A DNA stretch of 64,000 nucleotides from Doris montereyensis (GCA_037039925.1 JAXRKP010000313.1:185787-249786); one strand, 5' to 3'; positions 1-12,260 are shown, numbered from the stretch's first letter. Translations and numbers: made by a program. The notes: generated by a model from the sequence alone, not told the origin.

Positions 1-43
1 TTGTTGTAACAATAAATGCACATCTGACAGCCTGATCTACTAG

Positions 44-160
44 TTCTGATATTAAAAACCTGCGTCAGACTAGCACCTTCTCCAGGCAGTGATTATTATT
101 GCCTGTTCTGCTTTATGCTACAGAATCTGCGATAAGCTTCAGCTCCAACATTTGCTCTAT
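44..160 (+). mobile_element. tRNA-derived SINE (family 1), 3' fragment
   Basis: This stretch matches the 3' half of the more complete SINE at 19,640-19,945. Shared landmarks are CCTGCGTCAGACTAGC, a GTGATTATT block and CAGCTCCA near the end. The tRNA-like head is missing, so this is a truncated copy. It lies in the intron upstream of the first visible adenylate kinase exon. Confidence 0.6.
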
Positions 161-194
161 AATAAAGCTCTCAAGACTACTCTAATATATTTGA

Positions 195-1835
195 AAGACC
201 GCTTGAATAGAACTATGTCAAAACTGCATTAAAAAGGCATAAATAGAACTATGTGAGAACTGCATTAGAAAAGGCTTGAATAGAACTATGCCAGAACTGC
301 ATTAGAAAAGGCTTGAATAGAACTATGTCAGAACTGCATTAGCTAAAGGCTTGAATAGAACTATGTGAGAACTGCATTAGAAAAGGCATGAATAGAACTA
401 TGTCAGAACTGCATTAGAAATATGTGACAACTGTATTAGAAAAGGCTTAAATAGAACTATGTCAGAACTGCATTAGAAAAGGCATGAATGGAACTATGTC
501 AGAACTGCATTAGTAAGGGCATGAACAGAACTATGTCAGAACTGCATTAGAAAAGGCATGAATAGAACTATGTCAGAACATTAAAGGCATGAGTAGAAAT
601 AGACAACTGTATTAGAAAAGGCTTGAATGGAACTATTTGAAAACTGCATTAGAAAAAACATGAATATAACTATGTCAGAACTGCATTAGAAAAGGCTTGA
701 ATTAGTTGAATAGAACTATGAGATCTGTAATAGAAAACTTGAGTTGAATGCATTGAGAACTGCATAAGAAAAGACTTGAATAGAACTATGCGAGAACTGC
801 ATTAGAAAAGGCTTGAATAGAACTATGAAAACTGCATTAGAAAAGGCTTGAAGAAAACTATGTGAGAACTGATTAGAAAAAGTTTGAATAGAACTATGTG
901 AGAACTGATTAGAAAAGATTTCAATAGAACTATGTGAGAACTGATTAGAAAAAATAAAACTATGTGAGAACTGCATTAGAAAAGGTTTGAATAAAACTAT
1001 GTGAGAACTGATTAGAAAAGGTTTGAATAGAACTATGTGAGAACTGATTAGAAAAGGTTTGAAAAACTATGTGAGAACTGATTAGAAAAGGTTTCAATAG
1101 AAATGTGAGAACTGATTAGAAAAGGTTTCAATAAAACTATGAGAACTGCATTAGAAAAGGTTTGAATAGAACTATGTGAGAACTGATTAGAAAAAGTTTG
1201 AATAGAACTATGTGAGAACTGCATTAGAAAAGGTTTCAATAGAACTATGTGAGAACTGATTAGAAAGATTTCAATTGAACTATGTGAGAACTGCATTAGA
1301 ACAGGTTTGAATAGAACTTGAGAACTGCATTAGAACAGATTTGAATAGAACTATGTGAGAACTGCATTAGAAAAAATAGAACTATGTGAGAATTGCATTA
1401 GAAAAGGCTTCAATAGAACTATGTGAGAACTGCATTAGAAAAGGCTTCAATAGAACTATGTGAGAACTGCATTAGAAAAGGCTTCAATAGAACTATGTGA
1501 GAACTGCATTAGAAAAGGTTTCAATAGAACTATGTGAAAACTGCATTAGAAAAGGTTTCAATAGAACTATGTGAGAACTGCATTAGAAAAGCTTCAATAG
1601 AACTATGTGAGAACTGCATTCATGAATAGAACTATGTGAGAACTGCATAAGAAATTATGAAAACTATGGTTTGAATAGAAAACTTCAATAGAACTATGTG
1701 AGAACTGCTTTTGAATAGAAATAGAACTGCATTAGAAAAGGCTTCAATAGAACTATGTGAGAACTCATAAGAAATTGCATGAATAGAACTATGTGAGAAC
1801 TGCATTAGAAAAGGTTTGAATAGAACTATGAAAAC
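195..1835. repeat. Minisatellite, ~37-bp unit
   Basis: About 40 head-to-tail units of roughly 37 bp, each containing AATAGAACTATGTGAGAACT and then GCATTAGAAAAGG. Many units are shortened or lack GCAT. The left half carries GTCAGAAC variants and the right half GTGAGAAC variants, so the array has regional subtypes. Minus-strand open frames here (Gln-Phe-Ser-His-Ser repeats) are products of the repeat, not genes. Confidence 0.95.
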
Positions 1836-1860
1836 TGTTTTTCAAGAAAAGAACCAATGT

Positions 1861-2000
1861 GCTCTTGCGTGATAAAATGTGTTTTTACCACGGGCCCATT
1901 CAACCAACCAACACCGCTCTTGCACGATAAAATGTGTTTTTACCTTGGACCCATTCAACCAATCAACACCGCTCTTGCCGATAAAATGTGTTCTTTCCCC
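1861..2000. repeat. Short tandem repeat, 55-bp unit, ~2.5 copies
   Basis: Two complete 55-bp units and part of a third, each with GCTCTTG, GATAAAATGTGTTTTTACC and CCCATTCAACCAA. It directly follows the 37-bp minisatellite but is unrelated in sequence. Confidence 0.85.
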
Positions 2001-2770
2001 ATGAGTGACCCGATTGGTTGATCGTGAATGTTTCATTCTGTCTTCAATGATTATAATATTTGATTATAGAATATATTCAATCTATTCTGTGCATCGTTTT
2101 TATTATCATTTGTTGCATGCTGTTTAATATCCTGAGTAAAAGCCTGTTGTGAGCCGAAAGTTCTATGAAATGTGTGTTTTTGTATGCTTTTACTTTAGTT
2201 TTTAAAAATTTCAATTGCGTTTTTCGCGAAATGTTGGGTTTTTCTTACTATTGTTTCGCTGTTTGGCTTTATTTGTACATATTTTGTCATGAAATTTCAA
2301 ATGCGATAACCATTTACTGTACAAACAAACTTTCAAAAAAACATTTTCCGGGAAAGGTATATTTTTTTCAAAACTATTTTGTTTCATAATTATTTTGTGT
2401 ATGTTTTATATAGTAAACTAAAAAAATCATAAAAACGTAAATAAAACTGAAAGTCCAAATTAAAAAAAAGAAGTTGATATCATTACCTTGAACAACTTGT
2501 ATGTGAAGTTTGGAACAATTTGGTCATTAAGTTTGTCTAAATAGCTATGTAAAATAACGTGTAAACAAAAACATAACAATTCAAGATGGCGACCGTTTCC
2601 ATGACAACCAAGTAGACAACACAATATAAGTTCATGTTTCAATACACTAATTACATATATATGCATAATTTAACCCCAAAAAATCAAAAGTAAAAGAAAT
2701 AATTTCAGAACCCACATATCTTCTTAAAAGATCAAAAAATAAAAAACAAACATTGTCTTTTATTTTACAG
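2001..2770. other. Intron sequence
   Basis: AT-rich intron leading to the acceptor TTTTACAG before 2,771. Around 2,580-2,620 it holds a short dispersed motif on the minus strand (CAAGATGGCGACCGTTTCCA in the + direction) that recurs in diverged form near 4,500 and 14,620. I see no gene. Confidence 0.6.
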
Positions 2771-2884
2771 GAAGTCACACTTGATTTGATCTTTGGGTGT
2801 ATGAAAAACAACATGGAAGCAAACGGCTACATCATTGAAGGATTTCCACGAGACATGGAACAGTCCCAAGCTTTCGAAAAATTG
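2771..2884 (+). CDS. Adenylate kinase domain 1, NMP-binding exon
   Basis: A 114-nt exon (38 codons, phase 0 at both ends) between acceptor TTTTACAG and donor GTGAGG. It reads EVTLDLIF...GYIIEGFPRDMEQSQAF. The GFPRD motif is the adenylate kinase segment whose arginine contacts the nucleotide monophosphate phosphate (AK1 Arg97 position). The enzyme family interconverts ATP plus AMP and two ADP in the cytosol or cilium. The exon has exactly the length of the domain-2 exon at 12,430, so the domains share intron positions and arose by duplication. The preceding P-loop exon should lie left of base 1. An AK5-like two-domain enzyme is the best guess; a longer multi-domain flagellar kinase is possible. 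Confidence 0.9.
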
Positions 2885-3880
2885 GTGAGGGGTTATAGAA
2901 CATCAATATTTGTTATCGAGAAGTTTTTCTATTAGAGATATAACTTCTTTTTTATTGTCTTTTATTGAGCAAAGCTTTTTAATACCTTTGGCTATTTCTG
3001 ACCTGCACGAAGAAACTGTGTAGCGCCAAGACCGACTTTTGTTGTCTCCCTCCTGCAACTGACGTGGCGTGACCGGCATATTTCCATATGGATGGATGAT
3101 GCCCTCAAAATGTGTCTATTTTCATTGTGTTTCAACTCATTGACTCAAATAAAGCTTAAAACTAGCTTTCTGATTGGTCAACCAATCATATTAGAGAAGT
3201 TTGATGCTTACTTTGCAGATTAGTGAATCTTGGTAAAGTTCAAGTGGATAGGAGGTGTCAGGTTTCAAGGTTTAAAGAGTAGACTCTTCTGTTACAGAGT
3301 AAGAACAGAATTATTTATTGTCTTGATCCCCCTTGACCACCCTTTGACATGAATAGGGTGTGTTATTGATGATAGACAGAGACAATGTCTTGTAATTTAG
3401 ACGCGATTGTAGTTGAAGCATTGTAGTGGCTACCCTTACACAAATTGACAACTGCTGCCAATCCTATTTTGCTCTTTATTCATTCATCATAGCTTTGGGG
3501 CAGCTTTTCCAAACTCAACAAAATTACTTGGCTTATTAATAAAACCTTTTCAGAATATGCAGGTTTCACATTTAAATATCATAAGTTATAACGTGAATTT
3601 TTAATCCATAACACAGCACATTAAACATGAACTAGCCACGAGGCTCAGGCATTCCCACGCGCTGACATAAGAATAGTCTAGGTAAAGGGAATCGCGAACG
3701 TATAGTGTGTAATAAAGTGGGTAGCTCCACACAGGTTAATAAAAAGATCTAAAAAAACCCAATAAATGAGTCGTAATAACATTTCTTTGTTTATTAAGTC
3801 TTCTTCTACCAGATCTTGTAAACAAATGAGTTTTGGTAATAATTGTCACTAAATAATTTTTTGGACTTCAAATGATCATT
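2885..3880. other. Intron sequence
   Basis: AT-rich intron between the first two visible kinase exons. I found no open frame, tRNA-like box or tandem array in it. Confidence 0.5.
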
Positions 3881-4121
3881 GACTATGTATACAACATACA
3901 CAAAAAAAGCACATAGGGAAAGGATTTTCCCCTACTTGGTTGTTCAAGAGAACTGAGCTACTGAAATAGGACTTTGATGTCTTCGATAAGCCTTTCATGT
4001 ATGTTGAAGCCTCTGAGAGTGTGCCAGAGGCCTTTGTGCCAAACTCTATCGTAGGCTTTTTTAAAATTTACAAAGCGACTATGTATACAACGTATACAAA
4101 GAAGCACATAGAGAAAGGATT
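3881..4121 (-). mobile_element. Reverse transcriptase fragment between ~46-bp direct repeats
   Basis: On the minus strand, 3,958-4,075 reads VNFKKAYDRVWHKGLWHTL followed by RGFNIHERLIEDI. This is the first catalytic block (F-x-K-A-F/Y-D) of a LINE-type reverse transcriptase. The other RT blocks are missing. Near-identical ~46-bp segments starting GACTATGTATACAAC flank it at 3,881-3,926 and 4,077-4,121. They could be an unusually long target duplication or a local tandem duplication. The fragment is not from the RTE-like family elsewhere in the window, which reads LEKAFDTV here. Confidence 0.65.
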
Positions 4122-4259
4122 GAATTGTTTTCATAATGAACATGGAATGCCAAACAAAACATAGATCTATACAAAACAACTCAGATAAAAGCAACAAAAA
4201 ATGATAATAGATAAATAAAGAAAAAAACAAGAATTCTGCTCCATCTTCTTTTGTTTAAC

Positions 4260-5255
4260 CCCTAGAATTGGCAGTATATCTGATTTTATCTATTGAGGGA
4301 TGGGGGGGGGGAGGGTCCTGAGGAAGACATTTTTACCACAAATCGAACATATCTCGTTTATTGAACTACTGGATAGAGCAGTTTATTCCCTTCACATTGA
4401 CACCTGAAGTGATTTTTTTTGCTTTTGAGTTTAGGTTTTTGCTTTCAGTATGTATATGAGTAACTGTCAAAATTGTCATCCTATATCATTGAAAAGTTTG
4501 TAGCGTCCTTGGTTGCCATAGAAATGGCCACCATCTTGGATTTTGACTCAATTTTCAAAATCTATCTCCTCCCTTAGTTATATATAAAATCACTCAAAAC
4601 TTGTGCAGATTGTCTTTTCCATTCAATATCTAAAAGAGTGACATCGAGTTTTTTGATATTTTGGATAGTTTTTTTAATGAATTTTTGAAAATACTAGATC
4701 TATATCATGAATGTACAAAAAACGACGTTTTTATTACAAAAAAAAAAATTCTCAAAAAGTTTACAAAATATTCAAATAACGGACAAAATTGTTTAAAATG
4801 CAATTTTCTCAAAATGTTACTAATTTACAGTAATTTACGATCCCCTTTTTTATTTATTGTCCAATTGCCCCCAAATTTGGTAGGTATATAGCATCTGGGA
4901 CTAACTAAAACAAAATTTCACCCAGTAGCGATTTTCAATATCCCTTCAAATTTTTGCATCAAGATTTTTTGTATGATTAGATTTGCCAAAATTTGGAAAG
5001 GTTGCTATGTGCATTATCAAAAAATTCATAAAATCAAAACTGTTAATTTATCCAAAATAGCTGCTGGGTGCGGCTAGATATTGAATCCGAATAACGTGTA
5101 TGTGAAGTTACAGCCAAGTTTGTTCAAAACTAAAAAAGCCTATTTGAATTGAAGTTTGGTATTTTCACAATGAAAACCCAAGAGGACGGTGTTCTCATGG
5201 CAACCATATGACCCCCCCACCCCTCCCCTCCTTAATATCGTTTATAAGGAAATGT
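4260..5255. repeat. Dispersed intronic repeat, copy A (possible non-autonomous element)
   Basis: AT-rich sequence bounded by a G-run (GATGGGGGGGGGGAGGG) on the left and a C-run (GACCCCCCCACCCC) on the right, so the ends are loosely inverted. Inside are TGGATAGAGCAGTTTATTCC, AAAATGCAATTTTCTCAAAA and a CACCATCTTGGATTT block. Diverged forms of all three occur at 13,680-14,720. No coding capacity is visible. Confidence 0.4.
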
Positions 5256-5356
5256 TGTAAAAAAAAACTAAGGGAAGTATTGTTTATTATTGTAGCAAGA
5301 AGTCCCAACTAAAAGTTTTAATAATAAGAGATTTTGATCCCTCCTTCCTGTTGCAG

Positions 5357-5548
5357 GTTGGTCGTATTGACGCTGTGTTCTTGCTTGACTGTGAAGAGGA
5401 CACATTGACCAACAACGTGTTAACCAGAGGTCAGTCGTCTGAGAGACTGGACGATTCTCCAAGTGCCTTGGCCAAGAAGTTGGCTATTTACAAAGACAAA
5501 ACTCTTCCTATTTTAAAACATTATGACGACTCAGGGAAATTGTATATT
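5357..5548 (+). CDS. Adenylate kinase domain 1, core exon
   Basis: A 192-nt exon (64 codons, phase 0) between acceptor GTTGCAG and donor GTGAGT. It begins VGRIDAVFLLDCEEDTLTNN and continues VLTRGQSSERLDD. This is the central AK fold: the FLLDC strand, the R-G-x-x-S-x-R segment of the short lid and the DD pair that follows it. Aligned with AK1 (from family knowledge), the arginine before LLKR (Arg128 position) is Asn here, and the later Arg149 position is Lys in KKLAIY. The conserved arginines in LTRG and SERLDD remain. The parallel domain-2 exon is at 14,771. Confidence 0.92.
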
Positions 5549-7113
<1,565 letters not shown>

Positions 7114-8146
7114 CTCATTTGCAAAAAAAACTGCACACCTCATACTTTTACTCTTATTTACCCATTTTAAGGGATATGACAAATCTTTTAGGTGGAAACT
7201 GAATCATGTCCATTGTTATGATGATGAACAAAAAGAATCACACATTGTTGACCTTGGTGTCGTGAAATTCCATGATTTATTCTAGAAGGTACATTTTCAA
7301 AATTTCAAAAGTCTGAGATTCAATATCGTGTATTTCCGCCTCTTGCTTGCACTTGCATGGATTACTGCCGTGCATTGACCATAGAACGTACAAATCTTTG
7401 AACTTTTACCTGTGAAAAAACATCCCAAGCATTTGAGCTCTGGTAGTAGAGTTCTTGGTTTATCAGGTAACGCCTTCACTTTCACCTTGATGATATCCAC
7501 AAATGCTCTATGGGGTTGAAATCAGGATTCAATTCTGGCTATGGTTGAAGTGTATTGACGTTGTGTCTCTTGTACAAAATGCCCCTGAGAGTTAGTGCAT
7601 TGTCGTGGTTCATGAAGATGAGGTTTTCGTGATCTTGTAGGTCAATATGGTGTTTTTTATTTTTTCTATGAAAACACTGCAGTAATCCAAGGAAGAAGTG
7701 GAAATACACCATAATTTTAAAAGTGTACCAACTAGAATGTATCTACTATAATGAATTTTATTAGAATGTATCTACACTATAAATTTTAAAAGTGTACCAA
7801 CTAGAATGTATCTACACTATAATGAATTTTAGAAGTGTACCAACTAGAATGTATCTACACTATATTGAATTTTAAAAGTGTACCAACTAGAATGTATCTA
7901 CACTATATTGAATTTTAAAAGTGTACCAATTAGAATGTATCTACACGATATTGAATTTTAAAAGTGTACCAACTAGAATGTATCATAGAATTTTAAAAGA
8001 CACAAAGATCAACAATGATTTCTTTCTAATATGTAGCAACACAGAAATGGACATGATTCATTTTCCATCTAAAAGATTTGTCATATCCCTTAAAACGGGT
8101 AAATAGAATAGGAGTAAAAACAACATGTGTGCAGTTTGTTTGAGTT
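7114..8146 (-). mobile_element. Decayed Tc1/mariner transposon with long terminal inverted repeats
   Basis: The ends are inverted copies of each other over roughly 95 bp. Left 7,131-7,222 runs CTGCACAC ... TTTTAAGGGATATGACAAAT ... AATCATGTCCAT; the same order is read on the minus strand from about 8,138 back to 8,048. Between them the minus strand of about 7,490-7,640 encodes HDNALTLRGILYK and then PELNPDFNPIEHLW. This is the Tc1/mariner DDE signature (D-N-A ... W-P-x-L-N-P-x-x-N-P-I-E-H-L-W). The usual Trp before Pro is a TAG stop and the frame breaks just after, so the copy is dead. A TA dinucleotide at 7,112-7,113 fits the family's target site; the right-hand TA is not clean. Confidence 0.85.
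7715..7990. repeat. Minisatellite, 43-bp unit, inside the Tc1/mariner copy
   Basis: About six units of 43 bp with AAAAGTGTACCAACTAGAAT and GTATCTACACTATA. It lies wholly between the transposon's inverted repeats, where the N-terminal half of the transposase would be, so it expanded inside the element. Confidence 0.92.
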
Positions 8147-8288
8147 TACAAAAAGAATCAAATAAAATTGAAACATATTTCAAATTTACAGACACAAACA
8201 TTATCTTTTCACTGGTATTTCTTGTCTTAAGAAAATATTGTTAATGTTAGAGTCCCCATATTTATTTTGGTGTCATTGTTTCTTTCAG

Positions 8289-8382
8289 ATTGATGGTGAA
8301 CAGGAAGAAGAAACTGTTCATGACGAATTGTCCATTATTTTTGAAACTTTATTGCAAAATTTGGAAAATGGCAGAATTCCTT
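8289..8382 (+). CDS. Adenylate kinase domain 1, C-terminal exon
   Basis: Acceptor TTTCAG, then IDGEQEEETVHDELSIIFET and a short tail ending near NLENGRIP, then a strong donor GTAAGT at 8,383. The IDGE start matches the end of the AK fold (K-x-x-x-V-D/N-G/A) and parallels VDGDRDEQ at 16,954. Entry is phase 0. The exon is 94 nt, so it exits in phase 1, but the next recognisable exon (10,417) is open from its acceptor in phase 0. Either a small exon between them was missed or one of the two carries an indel. Confidence 0.85.
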
Positions 8383-8484
8383 GTAAGTTGCTATCCTAGA
8401 AAGGAACAAGAAATGTTTACAAATCATTTTGTCCACTTTTTAAGACATGTTACAAAGTGGCAAAATAAATAGCATTGTTAATTG

Positions 8485-9025
8485 CTCTTTGTAGGCCTAC
8501 ACATTTAGGATTAATTTTATGAGGGCTATGGTAAATTACTTTGTAGGGTATATGTAGGATTGGTTTCATCAGGGTTATGGTAAATTTCTTTGTAGGAGTA
8601 TATTTAGGATTGATTTCATCAGGGTTATGGTAAATTACTTTGTAGGAGTATATTTAGGATTGATTTGATGAGGGCCATGGTAAATAACATTGTAGGCATA
8701 TATTTAGGATTGATTTCATGAAAGCTATGGTAAATTACTTTGTAGGCGTATATTTAGGATTGATTTCATGAGGGCTATGGTAAATTATTTTGTAGGTGTA
8801 TATTTAGGATTGATTTCATGAGGGCTATGGTAAATTACTTTGTAGGCCTATACTTAAGATTGATTTTATCAGGGTTATAGTAAATTACTTTGTAGGCCTA
8901 TATTTAGGATTGATTTCATGAGGGCTATGGTAAATTACTTTGTAGGTGTATATTTAGGGTTGATTTCATGAGGGCTATGATAAATTTCTTTGTAGACGTA
9001 TATTTAGGATTGATTTCATGAGGAT
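8485..9025. repeat. Minisatellite, 50-bp unit
   Basis: About ten units with TTTGTAGGCGTATATTTAGG, ATTGATTTCATGAGGGC and TATGGTAAATTAC. It begins about 100 bp after the donor at 8,383. Confidence 0.95.
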
Positions 9026-9464
9026 GTAAAGAGAATTATAAATCTAAATTTAGATGTGCACTATTGTGAAAACAGACGTCAAAATGACCATTTTTTTCTT
9101 TTCCCTCTATTGAGTCTATTCCTATGCTTGTGCGCGTGTTTACATACACACTCTGACGCGCAAATCCTCTTACACCACACAGCGATGAGCCAAATCGACA
9201 AGCGGTGTGTCGGCAGAAGCCAGGTGACCTTGGTGTTGCCACATTTGGCATTTAGCCGTCAATGCGCGGGTTTTTACTGCCATCTTCTCAGTCAGTGTTA
9301 GGGTAATTAACACACAAATTTTGACTGTCTGTACCTACCCTCGCCTACAAAATGTTTTGTAAAACAATAATTATATTATGTCATATGGAATTTTTCAGCC
9401 ACAAACTTGTAGATAAATGATCGTTCTGCCTGAATGTGCAAAGAACAGAAAATCAAACTTGGAA
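9026..9464. other. Intron sequence
   Basis: No convincing gene. The short open frames on both strands near 9,036-9,300 lack recognisable motifs. Confidence 0.5.
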
Positions 9465-9580
9465 ATATATTGAATATTCATAAGAATCAAATAACTGAAT
9501 ATTCATGAGAAACAAATATAACTGAATATTCATGTGAAACAAATATAATGAATATTCATGAGAAACAAATATATTCAAAT
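9465..9580. repeat. Short tandem repeat, ~27-bp unit, ~4 copies
   Basis: Four imperfect units containing GAATATTCATGAGAAACAAA. Each carries the palindrome GAATATTC. Confidence 0.85.
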
Positions 9581-9989
9581 GTTCACATTTGTAATGTGAT
9601 AGTAAAGTAAAGTTGTTATTATATATAATGTTATGAAATTAGATATTGAATTGATGTTATTATTATTTTATTCCTACTTTTTTCTTTAAGAGTCTAATTC
9701 TGCTTTAATTCCTTTTCCCCTTCAATTCAATTATGATGTCACTACAGCAAAGTCATGTTGTAGTTCATTAAAGGCTTCATCAAAGCTTAATTATTAATCA
9801 TGGTCTCAAGTCTTACAAGAAAAGTACAGTAAGTCCCATGCTCAGTGTTAAGGCATAGGGCAACCTGATTTGTCTGGACTCGCAGCATTATGACATGGTA
9901 GTTTTCCAAGAGCTTTTCCCATTGCCTTTACTTTAACCGCGCCTGAATAGACCTAGCAGATCATTTAATTCCTCGGTTGGCAAGAGGGC

Positions 9990-10070
9990 CAGGAAAAAAA
10001 AAACCCATGTCCAGATTGAGAGTCAGTCCTGAATGGTAGCCAAACACTTTACCCACTGAGCCACCGGTTG
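9990..10070 (-). mobile_element. Possible tRNA-like SINE head
   Basis: On the minus strand, 10,067 back to 10,047 reads CCGGTGGCTCAGTGGGTAAA, which resembles a tRNA 5' arm with A box. I see no convincing B box, so this is tentative. It abuts the 3' end of the family-1 SINE at 10,078. Confidence 0.35.
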
Positions 10071-10077
10071 GTCAAAC

Positions 10078-10355
10078 TGTGTCAAAGTCAAAGTTCCTTC
10101 AAGGAGTTTATCCTGATGTCAATAGCGTGAAACAGAATAAATGATAATAATATCATCCTGGATAGGATGCTGATTTGGTGCAGGTTTTACTCCCAAGCTA
10201 ATACTTGTACCCACTTGCACCTGGATTGTGGGGAAAATGTGTTTCGTTTCTTTCCAAGGAACACAAAGTCAGACCTAGCTTTGCCAGTATTCGACCCCAG
10301 GACCTCATGATCCCCAGCCCAACAGCCTAACCACGCAGTTACCAAGGTCACTAAA
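10078..10355 (-). mobile_element. tRNA-derived SINE (family 1), minus-strand copy
   Basis: Reading the minus strand, the order matches the copy at 19,640: a tRNA-like head (GGTAACTGCGTGGTTAGG region near 10,340), TCCTGGGGTCGAAT as a B-box-like site, GTTCCTTGGAAAG, GTGCAAGTGGGTACAAG, and a 3' end CTTGAAGGAACTTTG. The motif around TTCCTTGGGAAAG...CACTT recalls the central domain of V-type SINEs, but I did not verify the family. Confidence 0.75.
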
Positions 10356-10416
10356 TTGTGATGGTGATGGCTTGACATTTTAACAATGCGAATCTTTGGT
10401 CTTTTCATTTGCTTAG

Positions 10417-10631
10417 CTCCACCAGCCCATGCAAAGCCGTCATCAGGGCGGAGGTCAAGAAGTTCGCAAGACACCCCAAATGTCTGGCCCCGCAATATCA
10501 CCGTCAGTTCCTCTCGAACCCGATGTTGTTATCACCATGCCAGTCCTTAGCTTCATTCCCCCACCAGAACTCAAGGTCAAGGATGAGGGACGCAAATCAG
10601 AACTTCCCCAGGCACCTGTTATTTTTGTCGC
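10417..10631 (+). CDS. Adenylate kinase inter-domain linker and start of domain 2
   Basis: Acceptor CTTAG at 10,416 and donor GTTTGT at 10,632. In the frame that continues into the next exon it reads LHQPMQSRHQGGGQEVRK, then Pro-rich sequence (VLSFIPPPELKVKDEG), then ELPQAPVIFVAG. VIFVAG is the first strand before the P-loop, and the exon ends in phase 1, which exactly completes G-G-P-G-S-G-K-G across the splice. Upstream exon 8,289 exits in phase 1, whereas this frame needs phase 0. The alternative phase is open for about 45 codons (SPPAHAKPSSGRR...) and then stops, so a frame change inside this exon is possible. Confidence 0.85.
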
Positions 10632-11014
10632 AGGTTTGTATCTTCATTTAGAAAGATTCACAAATCACCTTGTTTAATTAATGCTTCGTCTACCTCAAGC
10701 ACTAGTGAGTTGTTATGGCAGTCAAAATTCATATTTTGGAATGGTAATGGTTTTCGTTTGTTTTTATTTCTTTTTTTCTTTTTTTAAATTTCTCTGAGGG
10801 CTGAAAATATTAAGACTCTCTCATGTCATGAATAGAAACAAAAATGCATAATTACACGTTTAAGGTGATATAGTCTAAAATTTCTTACTCTCAGTATCTA
10901 CCCTGTATAGATAAATATTTTTATCCACATTAAACAGATATTAGATTTTGCAAATGTGAATCTTCAAAAAAGGCTTAATTTCACATTTTTACAAATATTT
11001 CTTTGTATATGCAG
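10632..11014. other. Intron sequence
   Basis: Short AT-rich intron ending in acceptor TATGCAG. Nothing else is seen. Confidence 0.6.
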
Positions 11015-11189
11015 GAGGTCCTGGAAGTGGTAAGGGAACTCAGTGCCAAAACATGACAGAACGATATCCAGACATCATACACTTATCTATGGGAGATATT
11101 CTACATAAAAAAATATCCGAAAAAGGCTCTGCTGTGAAAAGTGGGCCATGATAACAAAATTACTGAAGCAAGGAGATATGGCGCCTGTG
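11015..11189 (+). CDS. Adenylate kinase domain 2, P-loop exon (frame broken)
   Basis: After the split glycine codon it reads GPGSGKGTQCQNMTERYP then DIIHLSMGDILHKKI. The P-loop GGPGSGKGT that binds ATP phosphates is intact. The usual STGDLLR of AK1-type kinases is SMGDILH, so the AMP-contacting arginine (AK1 Arg44 position) is His. The frame then ends SAVKSGP-stop at about 11,150. One frame over, the expected sequence resumes (WAMITKLLKQGDMAPV) up to donor GTAATA. The exon is 175 nt, where phase 1 in and phase 0 out requires a length of 3n+2. One missing or two extra bases near 11,135-11,147 would explain it. Confidence 0.9.
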
Positions 11190-11244
11190 GTAATATTCAT
11201 GTTTTTTAAATTTATGGAACTTCAACGGCTGACAAAAATCCTAT

Positions 11245-12260
11245 TAATATATTCTAGGATATGAAATAGTAGTTAAATTCGTTCTAGGATATCAAGCAGT
11301 TGTTTAATTTATTCTAGGATATCAAATAGTTGTTCAATTTATCTAGGATATCAAATAGTTGTTCAATTTATCTAGGATATCAAATAGTTGTTCAATTTAT
11401 CTAGGATATCAAGTACCGTAGTTGTTTAATTCTTTCTAGGATATCAAGTAGTTGTTCAATTCATTCTAGGATATCAAGTAGTAGTTCAATGTATTCTAGG
11501 ATATCAAGTAGTAATTCAATGTATTCTAGGATTTCAAGTAGTAGTTCAATGTATTCTAGGATATCAAGTAGTTGTTCAATTTATCTAGGATATCAAGTAG
11601 TTGTTCAATTTATCTAGGATATCAAGTAGTTGTTTAATTCATTTGATATCATAGTTCAATGTATTCTAGGATATCAAATAGTAGTTCAATGTATTTAGGA
11701 TATCAAGTAGTTGTTTAATTCATTCTAGGATATCAAGTAGTTGTTTAATTCATTCTAGGATATCAAGTAGTTGTTTAATTTATTCTAGGATGTCAAATAG
11801 TTGTTCAATGTATTCTAGGATATCAAGTAGTAGGTCAATTTATTCTAGGATATCAAATAGTTGTTCAATTTATTCTAGGATAACAAATAGTTGTTTAATT
11901 AATTCTAGGATATCAAGTAATTGTTTAATTCATTCTAGGATATCAAGTAGTTGTTTAATTCATTCTAGGATATCAAGTAGTTGTTTAATTTATTCTAGGA
12001 TATCAAATAGTTGTTCAATGTATTCTAGGATATCAAATAGTTGTTCAATGTATTCTAGGATATCAAGTAGTTGTTCAATGTATTCTAGGATATCAAGTAA
12101 TTGTTTAATTCAGTCTAGGATATCAAGTAGTTGTTCAATGTATTCTAGGATATCATGTAGTTGTTCAATGTATTCTAGGATATCAAGTAGTTGTTCCATG
12201 TATTCTAGAATATCAAATAGTTGTTTAATGTATTCTAGGATATTCTAGGAGTTGACAAGA
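11245..12260. repeat. Minisatellite, 30-bp unit
   Basis: About 33 units built on ATTCTAGGATATCAAGTAGT and TGTTCAATGT. It fills most of the intron between the P-loop exon and the next one. Because 30 is a multiple of three, one frame stays open for 152 codons (Ser-Arg-Ile-Ser repeats); this is not a gene. Confidence 0.97.

Noticed and set aside
195..1835. CRISPR-like regular repeat arrays
   Set aside because: Units are contiguous with no unique spacers, unit length drifts, and the DNA is eukaryotic; these are minisatellites. The same applies to the 44-bp and 31-bp arrays.
11790..12248. 152-codon Ser/Ile/Arg repeat frame
   Set aside because: Product of the 30-bp minisatellite inside a kinase intron.
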